Assembly (NCBI GenBank): GCA_002786025.1
Contig: NHNW01000005.1
Coordinates: forward strand, 1,054,001 to 1,118,000
Direction of reading: 5' to 3'
DNA length: 64,000 bases
DNA from: Zasmidium citrigriseum
Taxonomy: Eukaryota; Ascomycota; Dothideomycetes; Mycosphaerellales; Mycosphaerellaceae
Shown piece after piece: positions 57,671 to 64,000 of this stretch (positions are counted from its first letter, which is position 1; the number at the start of each line of letters is the position of its first letter). The notes under the pieces were generated by a model. That model did no database searches and had not been told where the DNA came from. It saw nothing but the letters and a program-made list of their open reading frames with translations. A program made the position numbers and the translations under genes.

Positions 57671-59999
57671 TCACGACTCCGGATCCATAGGCAAATCCTC
57701 CCTTCCCCTCAACGCCAATGGATCAAAAGCCCCAATCCCAACCATAAACCTCGTCCTCGGACTCATACTCCCCTCCCCACCAACCTCCACCATCGGGCTC
57801 GGAATATTCTCCAACAACCTCGCAAAAGACTCATAACACCTCTTGGCAGCAATATTCTTCCTCGCCAACTTCCCCAACAACTCCCTCGCTTTGAGCGCAG
57901 CTGCACGGCTTTCGTCAACTGTAGGCCCTTCCTTGGTAGCGAGAACGAAGAGCATGAGAGAGCTTGTAGCGAGTGCTAAATTGTAGATGTTGAACCATTG
58001 GGCTTCGTGCAGGAACCCGTGGCGGTCCATGGCCTCGATGAGCCAGACGAGTTGCGTGCATGCTTTGATACAGGCGGAGCCGAAAGCGTACCCTTTGTAG
58101 TTGAAAGCAGGATCGTTGCGATCTCGCGCAACGTGGTGTACGAAGGGCCTATAGAGCGTGACTTGGACGGCAGAGTAACAGAAGCGGAGGAAGAGTTGAG
58201 AGCGCAGTGCGCGCTCGTCGACGCCTGAGGGAGACATCTCGGGCAAATCTTCGTGCCACTGCTGCATCTCGGCTTCCAATTCATCGATACGCTTGTCGTT
58301 GATTTCGAACTTATTCTGGTCATTGGTGGCGTATTTAGAAGCTGGGAAGTGTTCTTGAAGGATCTTGGCTTGGATGCGGAAGAGTTTGGCGTTGAGAATT
58401 GTTTCCGAAACTGGGGAAAGTGGGTTGCTGAGGGACCAGGAGCGGCCCAGATCGTGCATGTGTTCCTCTGGGGCGGGAATCGTGGCATCCGGATCAGCGT
58501 CGCGGAGGATGTTGGGCATTCCTAGGATACTCGAGAGGTACGTGTCCATCATGTTCAGTACGCCGAAGACTTGTCGTCGCTCCGTGAGCTCTGCGTCCGT
58601 GAATTTGCCCTTGAGAGAGGAGCTCGATACGTGGAGACCCATTCGCATGGCTGCCGTGACTCCGGCACAGATGTAGCCGTAGGCCATGGACATCATGGAC
58701 GAAGACAGTAGGTAGCTCGACATGACGATCAGAGTTCGGATGGAGTTCAGATCATGGACCTCGCACCTATCGACGATGGATCTGGCCGCCCGGAAGTAGG
58801 TGACGCTAATCAAAGGTCAGTCAAGAATCTTTTGTTCGTGTTCCGGTCAGATTGTAAGACGTCCTCCGGGATCTCGCCATTGTCGCCGAGGACTGAGAGC
58901 GTATCAAGCTCTTCGAGAGCTTGGAATAGAGCACTTCTCTGGAGAGAGAGCCATTTTCCAGTCCCAGGAAACAAGGAGGGTATATGCTTTAGGATTGATA
59001 GACTTACCCCTTGAGCACCAGCATGTCAGTTCCAGTGCTTACTCCTGGATCCTCCCCTTCAGGCTCATGTCTTCTTCCCAGAGCCATGAGTGCATAGATG
59101 AGACCCAAAGCACGACGATCCTCTTGCGTATAATCGTCAGGATCTCGGTCGTACAACAGCGTGACTTGTCGCTTCAGCTTCTCACGGTCGATGCACTCTT
59201 TGGCATTCAAGGCATTGTTGAGAGCTATGCCCACGACCTTCTGAAGTCGTTCGCGAGAAGGTAACAGTGCAAACGTTGCCATTCGATTGGTGCTTGGAAC
59301 ATCGAGGAGATTGGTGTCGAACGCTTCTGCCAGGCCTTGTCCAGAAAACTCGTTGGGCATGTCTGTGGATCCAGAGACTTGCGTGCAGAGATCACGAACC
59401 GTGCGGAGAACGCTGAGGCCGGCTAGACGGCCATGGAAGCTGGGATCCCCATATTAGCAATATACTCTAGGGCATTGATCTGAGGAATCAACATACGAAG
59501 TTCCTCCATCTACTGGAGATACAAAGATGTGGTCATCTTCGGGGCCCGTCACTGCATCGATGAGGTTCCCTCTGGCAATGTCTCTTGACGCTTCGGCTTC
59601 GGCTTCCTGCTGCTCTGCCATGACTTAGTACATTGCTCGAATAGATCCTTGATCTTTCAATTATATGAATGTCTTGTACATACCGCTTACAAATGTCGGC
59701 CGCTCTCTCAACAAGGCCTGCAGCTCGGCGACCTTTTCCTCCAGATGACGAGTGTAGGAGACGGCTGAGGTACGTCCTGCCGAGCTACCAAAAGTGCATG
59801 AGACTCCACTCGAGATGCATCGATCGCAAGGCTGCGTCCCGGTGCATTTCACCTTTCTTCTCTTGCATGCATCGCAGGCCGAGGATACCTTCACACGGGA
59901 GGACTCGGCCGTAATGCCACTGCCTGACGGCACTTGCTGTCTTCGGCTCCTGTGCGATCCTGCGCTAGAATGTGAGGAATCTCCACTTGACGAAGGCAT
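57671..59999 (-). CDS. Zn2Cys6 transcription factor, XlnR/Gal4-like
   Basis: Exons, in transcription order, are 59999-59684, 59623-59497, 59439-59008 and 58805-57671 (669 aa). Introns are 60, 57 and 202 bp. The zinc cluster ACDACKRRKVKCTGTQPCDR continues to C68 with Cys at 42, 45, 52, 58, 61 and 68, C-x2-C-x6-C-x5-C-x2-C-x6-C spacing. A coiled coil (RHLEEKVAELQALLRERP) follows. The large Fungal_trans region includes YFRAARSIVDRCEVHDLNSI and AYGYICAGVTAAMRMGLHVS, the signature segment of the XlnR/Gal4 superfamily. It is divergent from the MFS gene at 61022, with a 1.02-kb shared upstream region, so it may control that gene (inference). Confidence 0.87.
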
Positions 60000-61021
60000 G
60001 GTGAAGATAGTCGTATAACGTAAGAAAAGACAGTTGTTGTGCCTACCATGGATGCAGGTACACGGATCCTTATATCAAACATGGCGATGCTCTGTGCTCA
60101 GATCGGTATATGGAATAGAAAAGGCTCCAATGTTCGGTCTGGCCTCCTATTCGTAATGACGCTTGAAGCTACCGCACTGGACGTTGAGGTGAAGTCGCAG
60201 ATGAAAACAGAGTTTCAGAAGCTGAGAGGGAAAGATCGGGAGGCTCGGGGTGAAAGGCAAGAGTCACTCGCTTCGGTTTCCCGCTTTGGGGAAGGTGCCA
60301 CCCAGCCATCGGCTGAGCGCTTCAGGAGCCCAGTCCGTGCGGGTAAAGAAGGGACAATGAGGATCTCCAGACTCCCGCTGTGAACTCGACACCGACCTCC
60401 CGTATGACCGCATTCTCCGACTTTTCGGCCAAAACACATATCAATACCCAGACCGCAATTGCCTATCCCTTGGCTTGGGCAAGTTTCTGCACTTTACCGA
60501 GGCTGCCGATTCTTCGAAAAGGACAAAATCTCCCACTCTTTGTCGTTGGAACCTCCCATGTCTGAGTCCTTCTCGGATCAGAGCAAGACGTCCATGTCAG
60601 AGATGTCACAGGAGAGATCATGGCCAGAGGATCTCATTTAGGCCGAAGAGTGCGACAGCGATGAGGACCAAGCATATGAAGACTGGCCACTGCAGACGAC
60701 GCCGGCCACTGCTTCTCTCGATGGATCCTGATGTCTGACCTGGAGTTCGAACAGAGAGATAGGGTCCTCCAGATGCCTCCGCAGGCCTATCTCCAGCAGA
60801 GATGCGGAGAAGGTAGCATCTCGAGCTGCACGGCATGCATTTGGGCGGCCACTTGGCCGCGGCGCATCCTTCCACACCTCCAATCTCGAAATCCCGGCAA
60901 GCGATATCTCTGTCTCTGCTATTACGGCAAGGCATCGCAAGGTTGTGGCCATTGCCTGAATTAATCCTCAGCGCTGGGAAACTTGTCCATGCAACGCTCG
61001 AGATCGCTCTGACAAACCACA
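60000..61021. promoter_or_regulatory. Divergent promoter between regulator and MFS transporter
   Basis: This 1.02-kb interval has no supported gene; a minus-strand frame with a hydrophobic end at 60618-61022 lacks an ATG. It would contain the control sites of both divergent genes. I could not identify a clear CGG-N-CCG pair. Confidence 0.45.
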
Positions 61022-62675
61022 ATGTCGAATTCGGATGACAAGAAAGCGGCGGCGCAGACAGAGCAGATTATTCCGCTAGGCGAGGGCGAGACGACTTCTT
61101 GGAATGCCGAAGATGAAAAGAAACTTGTCCGCAAGCTGGATTTCCGCATCTTTCCCGTCATCATCGTCTTATTCATTCTGAACTTCATCGATCGCAACAA
61201 TTTCGCCAACGCTCGTCTGAAGGTACATATTAACCAATTACTCCGGGCGAAGACGATCCTAAACGCGACCAGGGCCTAGAGCATGACCTCAACCTGTCGG
61301 ACGTCGAATACCAGACATGCATTTCGATCCTTCTCGTTGGCTATGTGTCGATGCAGATCCCTTCGAACATGATCTTGAACAGCATCTCAAGACCAAGTCT
61401 GTACCTTTGTGGCTGCGTAGCGGCTTGGGGAGTCGTATCAGCTTGCACAGCGGCGACGTTCAATGCGCCGGGCGCTATCATGTGTCGGTTCTTTCTTGGA
61501 TGTGAGTCCGGATGCATATAAGCTTGATATCCTCCTTCTAAGCCTCCTCTCTACAGGCGTTGAAGCTGCATTCTTCCCGGGATGCTTGTTGTTTCTATCT
61601 CGGTGGTACACAAGACAGGAAATGCAGCTCCGGGTGACACTCATCAATGCAGGAAACTTGGCTGCTCAAGCTTTTGGTGGCTTGATAGCAGCAGGCATTC
61701 TTGGGGACATGGAGGGCGCCGCCGGACTTCGTGCGTGGCGATGGCTGTTCATTGTAAGATCACATCGAACTCTTAACGACAACAAGGCTGAAGCGTAAGC
61801 AGATCGAGGGCGTGCTCACAATTGTCATCGCGGGTCTGGCCTACCCAATCTTGCCCGACTACCCGTCCACTACTCGCTGGCTTTCGGCGGAGGAGTCCAG
61901 AATCGCTCAAGCTCGACTAGTCAAAGATGTTGGCGTCGCTGACGATGACCAGTCAATGTCAGCTTTCCATGGTTTCAAGCTGGCAGTCACAGACCCCAAA
62001 GTGTGGTTCCTAGCAGCCACTTACTTCCTCACGATCATGGGCCTATCCTTCAGCTTCTTCTTTCCAACCATCACCGCAGCCCTGGGATACAACACCACGA
62101 ACACACTCCTCCTCACTGCGCCGCCGTGGATCTTCGCCATCATCGTCTCGATTCCAAATGCCTGGCACGCAGACCGGACTCGCGAGCGCTATTTCCACTA
62201 CCTCTGGCCCGCTGTAGCCTGCATGGTGGGCTATGTGATCTCCATTGGAACCCACAGAATCGGACCTCGCTACTTCTCGACATTTCTCATGACCACTGGG
62301 TATGCTAGTGGTTTCGTAGTTCTTGCTTGGATCTCGAACACGATCTCTCGCCCACCTGCGAAACGAGCCGTGGCGATTGGGCTCATCAACGCATGCGGGA
62401 ATATTGGAAGCATTCCGGGGACCTACATCTGGAGATCAATGTACGGGCCTTACTACGCAATACCTTTCTGGGCTTGTTTTGCCATTCTTGCGACTGCCTG
62501 TGTCGCAGCTTTGGGCTTGCGACAGTATTTGATCATCCTGAACAAGAGACTGGACCGTGAGGAGGGAATGGCATTTGAGCTCAATGATCGGGGCGTGGAG
62601 CATACGGCCAAGCTGGATAACGAAGCGATAGATGATGTTCTGGCTCACGCGAAGTCGTTTCGGTATTTGTACTAA
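61022..62675 (+). CDS. MFS transporter, ACS (allantoate permease-like) family
   Basis: Exons are 61022-61222, 61273-61501, 61557-61753 and 61803-62675 (499 aa). Introns of 50, 55, 50-bp scale (GTACAT, GTGAGT, GTAAGA donors; CAG acceptors). The protein begins with a cytosolic acidic N-terminus, then KLDFRIFPVIIVLFILNFIDRNNFANARL, the typical first segment and loop of the ACS family. Further segments include FFPGCLLFLSRWYTRQEMQLR (conserved loop 4-5), YFLTIMGLSFSFFFPTITAALG and GLINACGNIGSIPGTYIWRS. Twelve segments are expected. Substrates of this family are small carboxylates, vitamins or ureido compounds; which one is not evident. It is divergent from the Zn2Cys6 gene. Confidence 0.9.
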
Positions 62676-64000
62676 ACTTTGGCAGAACTCATGCCGCGAT
62701 CTTTGGTTGTCACGGTATAGAGGAGAGGTTCCTGTCGAAGTTTGGGCAAAATACACTGACGGAGTCGTTGCTGCCTCAGGCAGAAGGCGTTTCGCCGAGA
62801 TTTCGGGCATCGATCTCTCGACCTGTTTCCTTTGCTAACGATCATCAAAACATCATCTCCGGAACAACGTCACGTCCCTGTTTTATCAGTCGCAAGCATC
62901 ACGACAGCTGGAGTGTTTGGCATCTCCGCACATCGTTATTCGGCCTCTTGTGTCTTGTTTCTCTTCAGTCTACTTTTCACGCTGTTCTCTGCGCCGGCCT
63001 CTGAGCCGTCAACCATCCCAAGAAGAATGCCATCCTTTTCCACCGCGTACCATGGTCGAGATGAATACAGAGGCGCGACTGAACGGTCAACACCATGCGA
63101 GGCAACGCGTGGGTGGGCAGAAGAGGCGCGGTAAACGGCCAGCGGCTGGTCTCGCTGCCAACCACGACCGCGAAGCGTCTGATTCAAATGAGCACGCGTG
63201 CTCTCTGGAAGAGGCGTGAATTCCATCTCGCTACCAGACAATTAATCTGCATATCACCCTCTGCCGACAGCCGGAAGACTGCAGCCCATCCATGTCCCGA
63301 CCAAGGCACGCGGCGCTTCGTTATCTCTACTTCACGACAAAGTCACATCTGCTTCCTGGGCAAAGGTACATCGACTACTGCTGTCACACCATGCAGACCG
63401 GAGAATATTCTACAAATGTTCAAGCCTCGACAAGCTTATCTTGGCCTCGAAACAAGCAGGTCAAGACATGCCATTTCGCTTCCGCTGGGCTCGGCCAGAT
63501 ATGCCCCACTGACTTTATATTGACTAGATCGTTTAGATTGCATGCTGCTTGAGATACAAACGAATGTACTGAAGCAAGTGGTCAAACAGCGGCGCTTGAG
63601 CCTGGACCATTGGAGTTCAAGTATACTTGCCCAAAACTACGGATACACGAAAGAGGCGAACGTGTTTGCCGCCGGTCTCCCTTCTTGCGGCCTTCGGAGG
63701 TGCAAAACAGGCTTCACATCCACGAATGTCTTGTCCGGGATACAACCCAGTCTATTGGCTCCTTGACGAGCCCAGCTGCATGGCACTGTGGCTCAACGGC
63801 TTTGCATGCGCTGGTGAAGAGCGAGCGTTGGCGTTCACCGGCCATCCCAACCTCACGTCTTCGCCGAAGCCAACCCCACGCCGAATGTTCATCGCGCATG
63901 CAGGACCGAAAGGCGCAATACGCCTAGCCATTTCCCAACTGGAAAGCGCTTGTTTGCACCCATGCTCTTCACTTTACTACTGCTCTGCAAGACGGAGTGA
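62676..64000. other. Intergenic to window edge, 1.3 kb
   Basis: No gene is supported. Open frames of up to 140 codons on both strands have no recognisable protein character and mostly start without ATG. Confidence 0.5.

Noticed and set aside
60618..61022. 134-codon minus frame with hydrophobic end between the regulator and the MFS gene
   Set aside because: Starts with TTG immediately at the MFS start codon, no conservation cue, and sits in a likely promoter.

Overview
The window is nuclear DNA of a filamentous ascomycete. The evidence is short introns (about 49-120 bp, GT or occasionally GC donors, CTAAC/CTGAC-type branch sites), intron-containing genes on both strands, and Pezizomycotina-type proteins (Zn2Cys6 regulators, an RTA1-like protein, a CYP52-like P450, a Wss1-type protease). 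The dominant gene family, whose core reads roughly FLDLPAEIRNRIYELAL ... CRQIHxEATPILYGxNxF, is typical of Dothideomycetes such as Mycosphaerellales. That placement is an inference from family resemblance, not from a search.

Layout. 1-8.4 kb: a tandem + strand array of seven genes of this 2EXR/DUF7730-like (F-box-like) family, the first cut by the window edge. 8.8-11.9 kb: a WSS1-like metalloprotease and, divergently, a dienelactone hydrolase/SnoaL-like protein. 12.1-16.4 kb: four more family genes. 16.7-31.3 kb: mostly housekeeping (GPI-type surface protein, COX20, eIF2A, two small proteins starting Met-Gly-Asn, a mitochondrial PPR-like protein, a Pro/Gln-rich nuclear protein). 31.4-38 kb: five family genes on the minus strand, two decayed family fragments and a 99-residue gene. 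39-62.7 kb: RTA1-like protein, UPC2-like Zn2Cys6 regulator, subtilisin, FAD monooxygenase, one more family gene, CYP52-like P450, membrane-anchored GH43, small genes, an YMC-type mitochondrial carrier, and a divergent pair of Zn2Cys6 regulator and MFS transporter. Both edges and several 1-2 kb gaps hold no gene I can support.

The most striking content is the family itself: 17 genes and 2 relics in 64 kb, in clusters split by conserved genes. Most members share an upstream box, GCATGTGA or CATGTGAATGCCAAG, followed by CTAGCG, about 100-330 bp before the start codon. Five share a phase-1 intron just before the ILYG motif. Three are predicted to have a start codon split by an intron (AT|G). Two have gained N-terminal membrane segments, one has an N-terminal tract of SUMO-consensus sites, and one has a 93-codon upstream ORF that ends in a TAATG overlap with the main start codon. 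What the family does is unknown. All exon boundaries were read by eye from splice signals and frame continuity; none has been tested.
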